Assembly: GCA_017411835.1 (NCBI GenBank)
Contig: JAFQPG010000013.1
Coordinates: 124,001-188,000 of the forward strand
DNA from: Ruminococcus sp.
GTDB lineage: Bacteria > Bacillota > Clostridia > Oscillospirales > Acutalibacteraceae
Reading direction: 5' to 3'
DNA: 64,000 bases
Positions 17,146 to 27,285 of the stretch are shown piece by piece. The notes under the pieces were generated by a model. That model was not told where the DNA came from, did no database searches, and worked only from the letters and a program-made list of their open reading frames with translations. Position 1 is the stretch's first letter. Each line of letters starts with the position of its first letter. The position numbers were made by a program, and so were the translations under genes.

Positions 17146-17832
17146 TTAAGCAAAGAATAATTCTGAAAGTGTCATTGGGTCGATATACTCGCCATTCTTA
17201 TATACACGCATATTGCCAGATGCAATTTCGTCGATAAGCATAACCTTACCTTCAGGGTCATAGCCAAATTCAAACTTAATATCGTAAAGAATTAAACCTT
17301 TTTCCTTGAGGTCATCAGCAACGATTCTTGTAATCTTCTGTGTCATTGCCTTGATATCTTCATACTGCTCGTCAGTCATAACATTAAGAGCAACTAAAGC
17401 ATCCTTAGTTACTAATGGATCGCCTTTAGCATCATCTTTAAATGTCATCTCAACATAATCAGGAAGGTCAGCGCCATTCTCGATATAGTCGCCGTAACGA
17501 CGGATAAAGCTACCAACAGCCTTATGACGGCAGATAACCTCTAAACCTTTACCGAAAACCTTTGCAGGAAGAACTTCCATAGTAGTATCTTCAAGATTAG
17601 CGTTTACATAGTGAGTTCTAATACCAGCGGCGTTGAGCTTCTCAAAGAAGTAAATAGACATACGAAGGTTAACATCACCAACACCGTCGATTGTAAGACC
17701 AACTGAATTTTCGCCTGGATCAAAAACGCCATCCTTGCCTGTGCAATCGTCCTTAAACTTTAAAAGGCAGTTGCCGTTTTCGAGTGAATAAACATTTTTA
17801 GTTTTACCTGTGTAAATAAGTTTCTTTTCCAT
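17146..17832 (-). CDS. purC: SAICAR synthetase PurC
   Basis: PurC joins CAIR and aspartate with ATP to give SAICAR. The 228-residue protein starts [15 protein letters not shown], a clear PurC N-terminus, and contains [30 protein letters not shown] and [14 protein letters not shown] with the metal-binding aspartates near the end. I chose the ATG at 17830-17832, with AGGAG eight bases upstream, rather than an upstream start that would add seven residues. It follows purE by 27 bases. No purB (adenylosuccinate lyase) is in the window, although the pathway needs it next. Confidence 0.96.
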   Translation of the reverse strand: MEKKLIYTGKTKNVYSLENGNCLLKFKDDCTGKDGVFDPGENSVGLTIDGVGDVNLRMSIYFFEKLNAAGIRTHYVNANLEDTTMEVLPAKVFGKGLEVICRHKAVGSFIRRYGDYIENGADLPDYVEMTFKDDAKGDPLVTKDALVALNVMTDEQYEDIKAMTQKITRIVADDLKEKGLILYDIKFEFGYDPEGKVMLIDEIASGNMRVYKNGEYIDPMTLSELFFA

Positions 17833-17859
17833 AATGATATCTCCTTTTATCAATAAAAA

Positions 17860-18348
17860 TTATAAATTATTAATTACATCAGCGTCTTTTTCAAGAACAA
17901 CCTTTGCATCATTAACACGCTTGTTATTGAGCTTTTGCGCAAGCTCTTTATCTTCAACAGCAATAATCTGAGCAGCAAGCAGTGCAGCATTTGCACCGCC
18001 ATTAATCGCAACAGTTGCTACAGGAATACCTGTAGGCATCATAACCGTTGAAAGCAAAGCATCCATACCATCAAGCACGGAAGATTTGCAAGGAATGCCA
18101 ATTACAGGCAATGTAGTGTTTGCGGCAATCGCACCCGCTAAATGAGCAGCCATACCAGCAGCAGCGATTAAAACGCCAAAACCGTTTTCTCTAGCACTTA
18201 AAGCAAAATCTCTAGCTTCAACCGGTGTTCTATGAGCTGAATAAATATGCACCTCATAAGGAACACACAGCTCATCTAAAACTGCAGTTGCTTTTCTGAT
18301 GATAGGCAGGTCGCTATCGCTACCCATAATAATACCGACTTTTTTCAT
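17860..18348 (-). CDS. purE: N5-carboxyaminoimidazole ribonucleotide mutase PurE
   Basis: PurE interconverts carboxylated AIR intermediates. The 162-residue chain begins [15 protein letters not shown], then shows SAHRTP and [10 protein letters not shown], the canonical mutase blocks. No purK is present here, so it could be class I (with purK elsewhere) or class II acting directly on AIR and CO2; the sequence as read does not let me decide. GGAGG precedes the ATG at 18346-18348 by five bases; an in-frame TTG upstream overlaps that site and is unlikely. Only 20 bases separate it from the end of pyrI, so the pyrimidine genes read straight into the purine genes. Confidence 0.95.
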   Translation of the reverse strand: MKKVGIIMGSDSDLPIIRKATAVLDELCVPYEVHIYSAHRTPVEARDFALSARENGFGVLIAAAGMAAHLAGAIAANTTLPVIGIPCKSSVLDGMDALLSTVMMPTGIPVATVAINGGANAALLAAQIIAVEDKELAQKLNNKRVNDAKVVLEKDADVINNL

Positions 18349-18368
18349 ATAAGCCTCCAATAATGAAA

Positions 18369-18788
18369 TTAAATATCTGCTTTTGTTTCACAATACAAGC
18401 AGCGATAAACTTTTTCTTGTTTGTCAGTTAAAACAAACACGTGCTCAATCTCTTGCTCTACCGATGTAATGCATCTTGGGTTTTTACACTTGATAACATT
18501 AGTAAGCTTTTGTGGCATACCGATTGAATGTTTATCAACTAAAACACCGTCTTTAATTACATTGATAGTAGCATTTGGGTCAACAAAGCCGACAACATCA
18601 AAATTAATAGGGATTTCAGAGTCAATTTTTATGATGTCCTTCTTCCCCATTTTTCTGCTGTTAACATTCTTGATTATAGCAACAGGACAATCAAGCTTGT
18701 CTAAATCAAGCAAATTATACAATCTAAAAGCAAGTCCGGCAGTAATATGGTCGATAACAATACCGTTCATAATAGAATCTACGTTCAT
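18369..18788 (-). CDS. pyrI: Aspartate carbamoyltransferase regulatory chain PyrI
   Basis: PyrI binds nucleotide effectors and, through a zinc site, contacts the PyrB catalytic trimers to give allosteric control of carbamoyl-aspartate synthesis. The 139-residue protein has the nucleotide-binding region ([11 protein letters not shown], and [19 protein letters not shown]) and a C-terminal zinc domain with four cysteines in CKNPRC and CLYC. Length is slightly below the usual 150. Its start overlaps the pyrB stop by four bases (ATGA-type), as in other pyrBI pairs. Confidence 0.95.
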   Translation of the reverse strand: MNVDSIMNGIVIDHITAGLAFRLYNLLDLDKLDCPVAIIKNVNSRKMGKKDIIKIDSEIPINFDVVGFVDPNATINVIKDGVLVDKHSIGMPQKLTNVIKCKNPRCITSVEQEIEHVFVLTDKQEKVYRCLYCETKADI

Positions 18789-19705
18789 TTCTCTGCCTCC
18801 TCTAATAATTTGAGTATGAGCGCCATACGCATATATTTACCGTTTAATACCTGTTTGAAGTAACAGGCACGAGGGTCGTCATCAACAGCAACGCTGATTT
18901 CGTTAACACGTGGTAACGGATGCATAATACACAAATCTTCTTTAGCGTTTGCAAGCTTAGGCAAATCTAAAATATAGCTATCCTTAAGTCTTAAGTAATC
19001 TTCCTCGTTGAAGAAACGCTCTCTTTGAACACGAGTCATATAAAGCACATCGAGCTGTGGCATAACTTCTTCGAGGTTAGTTGTCTGAATATAAGGAATG
19101 TCGTTTGCTTTTAATACATTCTTTTTAACATAACTAGGAACTTTTAGTTCTTCAGGAGAAATAAGCACAACCTTAATACCTGAATATCTGGCCATAGCGT
19201 TGATAAGCGAATGCACAGTTCTGCCAAATTTTAAGTCACCGCAAAAGCCGATAGTAAGATTATTAAAACCGCCTTTTTCACGATAGATAGTTAGCAAATC
19301 AGCTAAAGTCTGAGTCGGGTGGTTGTGACCACCGTCGCCTGCATTAATTACAGGAATAGATGCGTTTTTTGAAGCAACAAAAGGAGCACCCTCCTTTGGA
19401 TGACGCATAGCGATGATATCTGCATAACAGCTTATAGTTTTCGCGGTATCAGCAACGCTTTCGCCTTTAGCGGCAGAAGAGCTGTTCGCTTCGGAAAAGC
19501 CGATAACATTACCGCCAAGCTCGTACATAGCCGCCTCAAAACTAAGGCGTGTACGGGTAGAAGGCTCAAAAAACAAAGTTGCGAGCTTCTTGCCCTTGCA
19601 CTTTTCAGAATATTTTTTAGGGTTATCGATGATATCACAAGCAGTTTCTATCATCTGGTCAATTTCTTGTGGAGTAAGGTCTATAATATCAATTAGACTT
19701 TTCAT
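18785..19705 (-). CDS. pyrB: Aspartate carbamoyltransferase catalytic chain PyrB
   Basis: PyrB condenses carbamoyl phosphate with aspartate, the committed step of UMP synthesis. The 306-residue chain shows the carbamoyl-phosphate motif [38 protein letters not shown] and HPLPRVNEI, all diagnostic. The presence of PyrI next door indicates a dodecameric, allosterically regulated enzyme of the E. coli type. It lies two bases after pyrE. Confidence 0.97.
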   Translation of the reverse strand: MKSLIDIIDLTPQEIDQMIETACDIIDNPKKYSEKCKGKKLATLFFEPSTRTRLSFEAAMYELGGNVIGFSEANSSSAAKGESVADTAKTISCYADIIAMRHPKEGAPFVASKNASIPVINAGDGGHNHPTQTLADLLTIYREKGGFNNLTIGFCGDLKFGRTVHSLINAMARYSGIKVVLISPEELKVPSYVKKNVLKANDIPYIQTTNLEEVMPQLDVLYMTRVQRERFFNEEDYLRLKDSYILDLPKLANAKEDLCIMHPLPRVNEISVAVDDDPRACYFKQVLNGKYMRMALILKLLEEAEK

Positions 19706-19707
19706 TA

Positions 19708-20346
19708 TTATTCCCCCGCATTAATCCAACTTTCGTCTGATGGGTTATTTCTAAATGAAATCAATTTCTGAATATCATCCTTCTGAATGTAACCTTCTTC
19801 AGCAGCCACTTCAGCGATAACATCAAAGTTAGTAAGAGAAATGTTCTTAACGTCAGCAGCAGCGAGTCTCTCTAAACCCTTTTTCATACCATAAGTAAAG
19901 ATACTAACGATACCTAAAACCTCAGCACCTGCTTCTCTTAATACGTTAACAACCTCTAAAACGCTACCACCGGTTGAGATAAGGTCCTCAACAACTACAA
20001 CCTTCTGACCCTTTTCAAGTCTACCCTCAATCTGGTTCTGTCTGCCGTGGTCTTTAGCACCGGAACGAACATAACCCATAGGGAGCTCGAGAATCTGTGC
20101 AGTAATAGCAGCGTGTGCAATACCTGCAGTTGAAGTACCCATAAGCACATCAACATCAGGATAGTTTTCTTTAATAAGTGTTGCGAGGCCATTTTCTACA
20201 TCTGTTCTGACAGAGTGGTCAGATAATGTCAGACGGTTGTCGCAATATACAGGGCTCTTAATGCCTGATGCCCATGTAAATGGCTCCTGTGGGCGGAAGA
20301 AAACCGCCTTAATCTTAAGTAAATCTTTAGCAATTAATTTTTCCAT
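19708..20346 (-). CDS. pyrE: Orotate phosphoribosyltransferase PyrE
   Basis: PyrE joins orotate to PRPP to form OMP. The 212-residue chain includes [16 protein letters not shown] (orotate and PRPP contacts), the flexible-loop lysine region [10 protein letters not shown], and the PRPP motif [13 protein letters not shown]. Length matches the family. It is followed by pyrB after two bases and preceded by pyrF with a 20-base gap holding an AGGAGATAT ribosome site. Confidence 0.96.
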   Translation of the reverse strand: MEKLIAKDLLKIKAVFFRPQEPFTWASGIKSPVYCDNRLTLSDHSVRTDVENGLATLIKENYPDVDVLMGTSTAGIAHAAITAQILELPMGYVRSGAKDHGRQNQIEGRLEKGQKVVVVEDLISTGGSVLEVVNVLREAGAEVLGIVSIFTYGMKKGLERLAAADVKNISLTNFDVIAEVAAEEGYIQKDDIQKLISFRNNPSDESWINAGE

Positions 20347-20366
20347 TATATATATATCTCCTTTAC

Positions 20367-21065
20367 TTAATCTACAAATTCAGCAACGCATCTGTTATAT
20401 GCAGCGACAGGGTCGTCAGCAGCAGTAATAGGACGGCCAACTACGATGTAATCAGAGCCGATTTCCTTAGCCTGTGCAGGTGTCATAACACGCTTTTGGT
20501 CACCAATATCGCCATCTGCAAATCTAACACCAGGTGTTACTGTGATAAAGTCCTTACCACAAGTATCGTGAACCTTCTGTGCTTCTAAAGGTGAACATAC
20601 AACGCCGTCAAGACCAGCCTTTTTAGCATTAGCGGCATAGTGCATAACAACCTTGTCGATAGGCTCTTTAATAAGAAGGTCATCTTCCATACTCTGCTGG
20701 TCTGTTGAGGTAAGCTGAGTAACAGCAATAAGAATAGGTCTTGTACCGTCTGCTCGAGTAAAACCCTCTAAAGCGCCCTCCATCATACGACAAGTGCCGC
20801 CAGCGTGCAGGTTTGTCATATCAACATCAAGATTAGAAAGCACAGCCATAGACTTTTTAACAGTGTTTGGAATATCGTGGAGCTTTAAATCTAAAAAGAT
20901 TTTATGACCACGCTTTTTAATTTCCTTTACAATCTGTGGACCTTCTGCATAAAAAAGCTCCATACCGATTTTTACAAACGGTTTTTTGTCTGTAAACTTA
21001 TCAAGGAATGAAAACACAGCATCAGCACTTGAAAAGTCACAAGCAACAATTACGTCTCTACCCAT
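20367..21065 (-). CDS. pyrF: Orotidine 5'-phosphate decarboxylase PyrF
   Basis: PyrF decarboxylates OMP to UMP, the last step of the pathway. The 232-residue TIM-barrel protein contains the catalytic tetrad block [26 protein letters not shown] and the phosphate-binding VVGRPI. The start ATG overlaps the stop of pyrD by one base. The short (type 1) length excludes fusion to PyrE. Confidence 0.96.
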   Translation of the reverse strand: MGRDVIVACDFSSADAVFSFLDKFTDKKPFVKIGMELFYAEGPQIVKEIKKRGHKIFLDLKLHDIPNTVKKSMAVLSNLDVDMTNLHAGGTCRMMEGALEGFTRADGTRPILIAVTQLTSTDQQSMEDDLLIKEPIDKVVMHYAANAKKAGLDGVVCSPLEAQKVHDTCGKDFITVTPGVRFADGDIGDQKRVMTPAQAKEIGSDYIVVGRPITAADDPVAAYNRCVAEFVD

Positions 21066-21976
21066 TACTTAACTCCTCCTATTATTTCATTTAAATTATT
21101 AATACCATATTTATCCATTACCTGTGGTAATTTTTCAATTATATCTTTACAAACGCAAGGGTCGATGAGATTTGCAGCGCCTACCTGAACCGCCGTAGCA
21201 CCTGCAAGCATCATTTCGATAACATCCTCAGCAGACGATACACCACCCATACCGATTACAGGAATATCAACTGCATTTGCAACCTGATAAACCATTCTTA
21301 GTGCAACCGGGAAAATCGCGGGACCTGAAAAACCGCCCATCTTATTTGCAATAACTGGCTTTTTAGTACGCAGGTCAATACGCATTCCAAGCATTGTATT
21401 TATAAGGCTGATTGCATCAGCGCCGGCTTCTTCGCACGCTTTTGCGATAGCTACAATATCAGTAACGTTTGGAGAAAGCTTAACAATAACAGGCTTTTTA
21501 ACAGCAGCTTTAACGGCTTTTGTTATTAATGCGGCATTTTCAGGGTTAGTACCGAACGCGATGCCGCCACCATGAACATTTGGACAACTGATATTTACTT
21601 CGATCCAACCAACCTGCTCACATTCGTCTATTTTTTTAGCTGTATATACATACTCGTCAACAGAAAAACCACCGACATTTGCCATAACCTTTTTATTAAA
21701 GCATTTTGCAAGCTTTGGCAGTTCTTCAGAAATAACCTTTTCAACACCAGGATTTTGGAGTCCAACTGCATTAATCATACCGCAATAACATTCAGCGATT
21801 CTAGGAGTTGGGTTACCAAAACGAGGTTCTTTAGTAGTACCTTTAAAAGAGAAAGTACCGAGCATATTGATATCATAAAGGTCAGCGTACTCATAGCCGT
21901 ATCCGAAAGTACCACTAGCAGGGATAACAGGATTCTCAAGCTCAATGCCACATAAAGTTACATTTAATCTTCCCAT
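21065..21976 (-). CDS. pyrD: Dihydroorotate dehydrogenase B catalytic subunit PyrD
   Basis: PyrD oxidises dihydroorotate to orotate. The class 1B features are the catalytic cysteine in NISCPNVHGGG and the adjacent pyrK gene that couples oxidation to NAD. Other blocks are ENPVIPASGTFGYG and GVSSAEDVIEMMLAGA with the FMN phosphate site. I set the start at the ATG at 21974-21976, giving 303 residues, because AGGAGG lies upstream at proper distance; a longer frame would extend 13 residues further into pyrK without a ribosome site. It overlaps the end of pyrK by 13 bases. Confidence 0.95.
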   Translation of the reverse strand: MGRLNVTLCGIELENPVIPASGTFGYGYEYADLYDINMLGTFSFKGTTKEPRFGNPTPRIAECYCGMINAVGLQNPGVEKVISEELPKLAKCFNKKVMANVGGFSVDEYVYTAKKIDECEQVGWIEVNISCPNVHGGGIAFGTNPENAALITKAVKAAVKKPVIVKLSPNVTDIVAIAKACEEAGADAISLINTMLGMRIDLRTKKPVIANKMGGFSGPAIFPVALRMVYQVANAVDIPVIGMGGVSSAEDVIEMMLAGATAVQVGAANLIDPCVCKDIIEKLPQVMDKYGINNLNEIIGGVK

Positions 21977-22698
21977 GATATCTCCTCCTTTTTGAGCACA
22001 GGACCGTCTTTGCATATACGCTTATATCCAGTAATAGTCTTGCATGAACAACCCATACAAGCACCAAAGCCACAGCCCATACGCTCTTCAAAGCTAAACT
22101 GGCCAGAAGTTTTAGTCGCTTTATAAACAGCTTTAAGCATCGGTTCAGGACCGCAGGTGAAGAAATGGTCGTAGTTTTCAGGCAAAGCATCAGTAACAAA
22201 ACCTTTAATACCATAGCTACCATCAACGGTTGTGACTTTAACCTCACAGCCAAGCGCTTTAAAATCTTCTTCACAGAAAATCTCACTTGCTGTATTAAAA
22301 CCTAAAATCACAAAAACCTTTTTGCCCTGTGAAATAAGCTCTTTAGCAAGCATATATAGCGGAGGTACTCCAACGCCACCACCAAGCAAAACAGCTTTGT
22401 TTTCACAAAGAGATGTGTCGTAGCCGTTGCCAAGTCCTGTTAAAACATCGAGAGTCTGTCCGACTTGCATCTGTGACATCTGCTCAGTTCCACGACCTAC
22501 AACCTTATATATAATAGTTACACTATCATTATCGCAATCGAATACAGAAATAGGTCTGCGTAAATAAAGCGAGTCAAGCTTAATATTGATAAACTGACCA
22601 GAAGACGTAATTGCGCTAACATCTCCTAAAAGCTTCATTTTAAAAACATTGTCTGTCAGTTTACTGTTTTCTGCAATTTTAAAAATACCTTGTTTCAT
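21964..22698 (-). CDS. pyrK: Dihydroorotate dehydrogenase electron-transfer subunit PyrK
   Basis: PyrK carries FAD and a [2Fe-2S] cluster and passes electrons from PyrD to NAD. Visible are the FAD-binding LRRPISVFD, the NAD-binding glycine-rich LLGGGVGVPPLY, and the C-terminal cluster cysteines in GCGFGACMGCSC plus a later KRICKDGPV. All four ligands appear present. At 244 residues the length is typical. It lies 9 bases downstream of carB and overlaps pyrD. Confidence 0.95.
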   Translation of the reverse strand: MKQGIFKIAENSKLTDNVFKMKLLGDVSAITSSGQFINIKLDSLYLRRPISVFDCDNDSVTIIYKVVGRGTEQMSQMQVGQTLDVLTGLGNGYDTSLCENKAVLLGGGVGVPPLYMLAKELISQGKKVFVILGFNTASEIFCEEDFKALGCEVKVTTVDGSYGIKGFVTDALPENYDHFFTCGPEPMLKAVYKATKTSGQFSFEERMGCGFGACMGCSCKTITGYKRICKDGPVLKKEEISWED

Positions 22699-22707
22699 AT
22701 TTTCACC

Positions 22708-25700
22708 TTATTTAGAGTCAATAGTTGAAACCTTGATAGTAATTTCCTCTAAAACATCCAGGAGAATTTTAACTGTATCAAGTGATGTATAAAGAGCAAC
22801 ACCATTTTCTACTGCACATCTACGGATGATTGAACCGTCGTCGTTGTGAGTATCAGAAATGATAGAACGTGTGTTAATTACACAGCTCACATATCCTGCG
22901 CGGATAGAGTCGAGAATTTCGTCACAGCCTTCGCTGATTTTACCTCTAACCTTTGTTCGGATACCGTTGTTCTTAAGGAAGTTTGCTGTACCAGCAGTAG
23001 CTTCAATATTAAAGCCGATATCATAGAAACGCTTGATAAGTGGTAACGCCTCTTCTTTATCTTCATCAGCAAGAGTTACTAAAACTGTACCGTAGTTTTG
23101 GATATTAATACCGCCGGCTATAAGCGCTTTACACATAGCACGGTGGAGTTTGTCATCATAACCGATTGCTTCACCTGTTGATTTCATTTCAGGTGAAAGG
23201 TAAGCATCCAAACCTTTAATCTTATTAAATGAGAATACAGGAACTTTTACATAGTAACGATCTTTTTCAGCAGGATACAAGTCAAAGATGCCGAGTTCCT
23301 TTAAGCTCATACCAAGAATAACTTCGGTAGCGATATCAGCAAGCGAGTAACCAGTTGCTTTTGATAAGAAAGGAACTGTACGTGATGAACGAGGGTTAAC
23401 CTCGATAATATACACGTCGTCGTTTTTATCAACAATAAACTGAATATTGTAAAGGCCCTTAATGCCGATACCCAAGCCAAGCATTTTTGTGTATCTCAAA
23501 ATTGTACCTTTAACTTTGTCAGAAATGCTGTATGCAGGATATACGCTAATCGAGTCACCGCTGTGAATACCTGTACGCTCAACGAGTTCCATAATACCCG
23601 GTACAAATACGTCTCTGCCGTCGCAGATAGCATCGACCTCTACCTCTTTACCCTGCAGATATTTATCAACAAGTACAGGCTTATCTACGTCAATTTCAAC
23701 AGCAGTCTTAAGGTAGTGTCTGAGTTGCTCCTCATTTGCAACAATCTGCATAGCACGTCCGCCTAGTACAAAACTTGGACGAACAAGAACAGGATAGCCG
23801 ATTTCTTTAGCGGCATTTACGCCGTCTTCGATATTAGTAACAGCAACGCCCTGTGGCTGTGGAATATTAAGTTCTTTCAAGATTCTTTCAAAAGAACCTC
23901 TGTCCTCCGCTCTGTTAATAGCCTCGCAATCAGTGCCGATAATAGTTACGCCACGCTTCATAAGTGGTTCTGCAAGGTTAATAGCAGTCTGTCCGCCAAG
24001 AGAAACTACAACACCCTCAGGCTTTTCAAACTCAATAATGTTCATAACATCTTCAGGTGTTAATGGTTCAAAATAGAGCTTGTCTGCAGTTGTATAGTCA
24101 GTAGAAACAGTTTCAGGGTTATTATTTATGATAATAGCCTCGTAGCCTGAACGCTTAATCGTAGAAACTGCGTGCACGGTTGAGTAGTCAAACTCAACGC
24201 CCTGACCGATACGAATAGGACCAGCGCCCAAAACAACAATCTTCTTTTTATCTGTAAGGCGTGAACAATTATCGCCTGTATATGATGAATAGAAGTATGG
24301 AATATATGCATTTGTGTGGCATGTATCAACCATTCTGAACACCGGTGTGATGTTGTTTTCTCTGCGCAAGTTGTAAACAGAAAGCTCATCAACACCCCAG
24401 AGCATAGCAATAAATTTATCACCAAAGCCCATTTTCTTCGCTTTTAGAAGAACATCAAGGTCGTTAACATTAGCTTTAAGCTCTCTTTCCATCTCAACGA
24501 TATTCTTGAAAGACTCTAAGAAATACGGAGTAATTTTTGTAACATCATAAATTTTGCTGATAGGTTCATCTCTGCGTAAGAGTTCGGTAACAGCAAAAAT
24601 ATTATCATCTTTAAACTGCTTAATATAATCGTACAGCTCGTCATTAGACATAGAATCAAACTTTGCCATATAGTAGTGGCACACGCCTGTTTCAAGAGAG
24701 CGAACAGATTTAAGCAAGCACTCTTCTAAATTAGAGCCAATGCCCATAACCTCGCCGGTTGCTTTCATCTGTGTATCAAGAATATTTGAAGCAGTAGTGA
24801 ATTTATCAAATGGGAATCTAGGTAATTTAGCAACGATATAATCAAGTCTAGGCTCAAAAGATGCGTTTGTGTTAGCAATCTCAATATCTCTTAAAGCCAT
24901 ACCCATAGCAATCTTTGCTGTAACTCGTGCAATCGGATAACCAGACGCTTTTGAAGCAAGTGCTGATGAACGAGATACACGAGGGTTAACCTCGATAAGG
25001 AAATATTCGCTTGAGTTAGGATTCAGAGCGAACTGTACGTTACATCCACCTTCGATTTTAAGCTCTCTGATAAGCTTAATCGCACTATCGTTAAGCATCT
25101 TTAAGTCGTGGTCGTTAAGAGTAAGGATAGGAGCAACAACCAAAGAGTCGCCTGTATGAACACCAACAGGGTCGATATTTTCCATACCACAGATAGTAAT
25201 CGCGGTATCTTCAGAGTCACGCATAACCTCAAACTCGATTTCTTTATATCCCTTTACACTCTTTTCAATGAGCACCTGATGTACAGGAGAGAGTTTAAAG
25301 GCATTAAGACCGATATCTTCAAGCTCTTTTTCATTGTTAGCAAAGCCGCCACCTGTGCCGCCAAGAGTAAACGCAGGGCGTAAAACAACAGGATAACCAA
25401 TTCTCTGTGCAGCAGCCTTTGCTTCTTCAATATTGTATGTGATTTCAGAAGGGATAACAGGCTCGCCGATTGACTCACAAAGCTGTTTAAACATATCTCT
25501 GTCTTCAGCACGCTCAATACTTTCGCTGCTTGTACCAAGAAGCTCAACACCGCATTCTTTAAGCACGCCTTTTTTCTCAAGCTGCATAGCAAGATTAAGA
25601 CCAGTCTGTCCGCCAATACCCGGAACAATCGCATCAGGTCTTTCGTGACGCAAAATTTTTGCAACATACTCAAGTGTGAGTGGTTCCATATAAACCTTAT

Positions 25701-25884
25701 CTGCAATTACGGTATCAGTCATAATTGTTGCAGGGTTAGAGTTTACAAGCACAACCTCGTAACCTTCTTCCTTGAGCGCCAAGCAAGCCTGCGTGCCTGC
25801 GTAGTCAAACTCAGCAGCCTGACCGATTACAATCGGACCTGAACCAATAATCAATACTTTCTTAATGTCTGTTCTCTTTGCCAT
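22708..25884 (-). CDS. carB: Carbamoyl phosphate synthetase large subunit CarB
   Basis: CarB makes carbamoyl phosphate from bicarbonate, ammonia and two ATP. The 1058-residue protein is full length: two homologous ATP-grasp halves (GSGPIVIGQAAEFDYAG near the N-terminus, GAGPIRIGQGVEFDYS near residue 555), then a C-terminal MGS-like regulatory domain where UMP or IMP/ornithine effectors bind. The ammonia normally comes from CarA, but no carA lies beside it, either between pyrC and carB or anywhere in the window. The gene stands in a pyrimidine operon, so its product feeds PyrB, and perhaps arginine synthesis as well. Confidence 0.97.
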   Translation of the reverse strand: MAKRTDIKKVLIIGSGPIVIGQAAEFDYAGTQACLALKEEGYEVVLVNSNPATIMTDTVIADKVYMEPLTLEYVAKILRHERPDAIVPGIGGQTGLNLAMQLEKKGVLKECGVELLGTSSESIERAEDRDMFKQLCESIGEPVIPSEITYNIEEAKAAAQRIGYPVVLRPAFTLGGTGGGFANNEKELEDIGLNAFKLSPVHQVLIEKSVKGYKEIEFEVMRDSEDTAITICGMENIDPVGVHTGDSLVVAPILTLNDHDLKMLNDSAIKLIRELKIEGGCNVQFALNPNSSEYFLIEVNPRVSRSSALASKASGYPIARVTAKIAMGMALRDIEIANTNASFEPRLDYIVAKLPRFPFDKFTTASNILDTQMKATGEVMGIGSNLEECLLKSVRSLETGVCHYYMAKFDSMSNDELYDYIKQFKDDNIFAVTELLRRDEPISKIYDVTKITPYFLESFKNIVEMERELKANVNDLDVLLKAKKMGFGDKFIAMLWGVDELSVYNLRRENNITPVFRMVDTCHTNAYIPYFYSSYTGDNCSRLTDKKKIVVLGAGPIRIGQGVEFDYSTVHAVSTIKRSGYEAIIINNNPETVSTDYTTADKLYFEPLTPEDVMNIIEFEKPEGVVVSLGGQTAINLAEPLMKRGVTIIGTDCEAINRAEDRGSFERILKELNIPQPQGVAVTNIEDGVNAAKEIGYPVLVRPSFVLGGRAMQIVANEEQLRHYLKTAVEIDVDKPVLVDKYLQGKEVEVDAICDGRDVFVPGIMELVERTGIHSGDSISVYPAYSISDKVKGTILRYTKMLGLGIGIKGLYNIQFIVDKNDDVYIIEVNPRSSRTVPFLSKATGYSLADIATEVILGMSLKELGIFDLYPAEKDRYYVKVPVFSFNKIKGLDAYLSPEMKSTGEAIGYDDKLHRAMCKALIAGGINIQNYGTVLVTLADEDKEEALPLIKRFYDIGFNIEATAGTANFLKNNGIRTKVRGKISEGCDEILDSIRAGYVSCVINTRSIISDTHNDDGSIIRRCAVENGVALYTSLDTVKILLDVLEEITIKVSTIDSK

Positions 25885-25929
25885 AATATTTCTCCTAACT
25901 AGCTTATTTATGGGTTTATATCGAAGGGT

Positions 25930-27138
25930 TTATCCTTTATATACTATTTTTCCATTGTGAACAGTCGCAATACATTTTCCGTAAAGCATGTGTCCTTCAA
26001 ACGGTGTTGCCTTACCCTTTGATAAAAAATCGTCAGGGTTAACAACATGCTGTTCATTCAAATCCCAAACTGTAAAATCATTGTTTGATGATATTTTAAA
26101 TCGATTACGCGGGTTTGTGCTTAAAAGCTCAACCGCTTTTTCAATCGAAATAACTCCTGTTTTGATAAGGTGGGTGTAAATTATCAAAAAAGCTGTTTCA
26201 AGACCAACAATGCCAAAAGCACTCTTTTCAAGTCCTCTCGACTTTTCTTCGTTCGAGTGAGGCGCGTGGTCAGTAGCTATCATATCAATGGTGCCATCTT
26301 TAATACCTTCAACAAGAGCAAGTCTATCGTCAGTTGACCTGAGCGGTGGGTTCATTTTAAACTTTCCGTCTTCTTTAAGGTCGTTTTCATCAAGCACTAA
26401 GTAGTGAGGCCCTGTTTCGCAGGTGATGTCAACTCCTCTTGCTTTTGCTTCTCTTATAAGCTCAACGCTTTCTTTTGTCGAAATGTGACACACATGATAT
26501 TTACAACCTATTTCTTCAGCAAGCTTTATATCTCTTCCAATTTGTGCATACTCGCTTTCACTGCATATGCCCTTGTGATTATTCTCTCTGGCATACTTAC
26601 CATCGTGGATATATCCGCCATTTAGAAGCTCATTCACCTCGCAATGAGCAACTATCATTTTATCAAGAGATTTAGCTGTAGTCATAGCATTGCGCATCAT
26701 TTCATCAGACTGGACTCCCCTGCCGTCATCAGAAAAAGCGATAACATCTTTTGCTATTGCTTTCATATCAGCAAGCTGTTGTCCTGCTTGACCAACAGTA
26801 ATTGCACCATAAGGATAAACATCTATGCAAGCATCGTTTTTAATCAAATCTAATTGAAGCTTAAGATTCTCTTTACTATCAGGTACAGGATTCAAATTCG
26901 GCATAGTGCAAACTGCAGTATAGCCACCACGTGAAGCAGACATCGAACCCGTCTTAATAGTCTCTTTATAAGAAAAACCCGGCTCACGAAAATGCACGTG
27001 CACATCGCAAAAACCGGGTAAAATTGTGAAATTAGAATTATTAAATTCGGCAAAAGGACCATCAACCGATAAGCAACTACGCATATCAGACACAAAAGAG
27101 GAATCACCAATAATGTTCGCTTTGATTTTGTTGCACAT
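25930..27138 (-). CDS. pyrC: Dihydroorotase PyrC
   Basis: PyrC cyclises carbamoyl-aspartate to dihydroorotate. The 402-residue protein has the metal motif DVHVHFREPG with H47 and H49, TAVCTMPN, the second-metal histidines in IVAHCE and CHIST, and the catalytic DHAPHS. These identify a class I amidohydrolase-type dihydroorotase. GGAGG lies upstream of the ATG. It is the first gene of the pyr-pur operon; its leader carries the attenuator described separately. The gap to carB is 45 bases. Confidence 0.96.
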   Translation of the reverse strand: MCNKIKANIIGDSSFVSDMRSCLSVDGPFAEFNNSNFTILPGFCDVHVHFREPGFSYKETIKTGSMSASRGGYTAVCTMPNLNPVPDSKENLKLQLDLIKNDACIDVYPYGAITVGQAGQQLADMKAIAKDVIAFSDDGRGVQSDEMMRNAMTTAKSLDKMIVAHCEVNELLNGGYIHDGKYARENNHKGICSESEYAQIGRDIKLAEEIGCKYHVCHISTKESVELIREAKARGVDITCETGPHYLVLDENDLKEDGKFKMNPPLRSTDDRLALVEGIKDGTIDMIATDHAPHSNEEKSRGLEKSAFGIVGLETAFLIIYTHLIKTGVISIEKAVELLSTNPRNRFKISSNNDFTVWDLNEQHVVNPDDFLSKGKATPFEGHMLYGKCIATVHNGKIVYKG

Positions 27139-27162
27139 AAAACATTCCTCCTAAAATTACAA

Positions 27163-27280
27163 AAAGCCTTACAAAAGAAAAGTAAGGCTTTGAACGCAAT
27201 ATAGAATACGAGCAAATAAAACACGTAAAATATTGAAATGTTCAAATCTTACCGATCTCTCTGTATCGCTTTAAAGATTT
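27163..27280 (-). promoter_or_regulatory. PyrR-type transcription attenuator in the pyrC leader
   Basis: Reading the minus-strand transcript, three mutually exclusive structures can form. First, a PyrR binding-loop hairpin at 27244-27280: outer stem AAATCTT/AAGATTT, inner stem CGAT/ATCG, and an ACAGAGAG loop resembling the PyrR consensus (CAGAGAG core). Second, an antiterminator pairing GTAAGATTTGAAC (27240-27252) with GTTCAAAGCCTTAC (27182-27195). Third, a terminator, AAAGCCTTAC with GTAAGGCTTT (27163-27191), ending in five Ts. The antiterminator uses the 3' arm of the binding loop and the 5' arm of the terminator. In the known mechanism UMP-bound PyrR stabilises the binding loop, so the terminator forms when pyrimidines are plentiful. 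Confidence 0.85.
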
Positions 27281-27285
27281 ACTTA

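Noticed and set aside
17833-18368. Possible purine riboswitch before purE or purC
   Set aside because: The gaps are 20 and 27 bases, far too small for the roughly 70-base aptamer plus expression platform.
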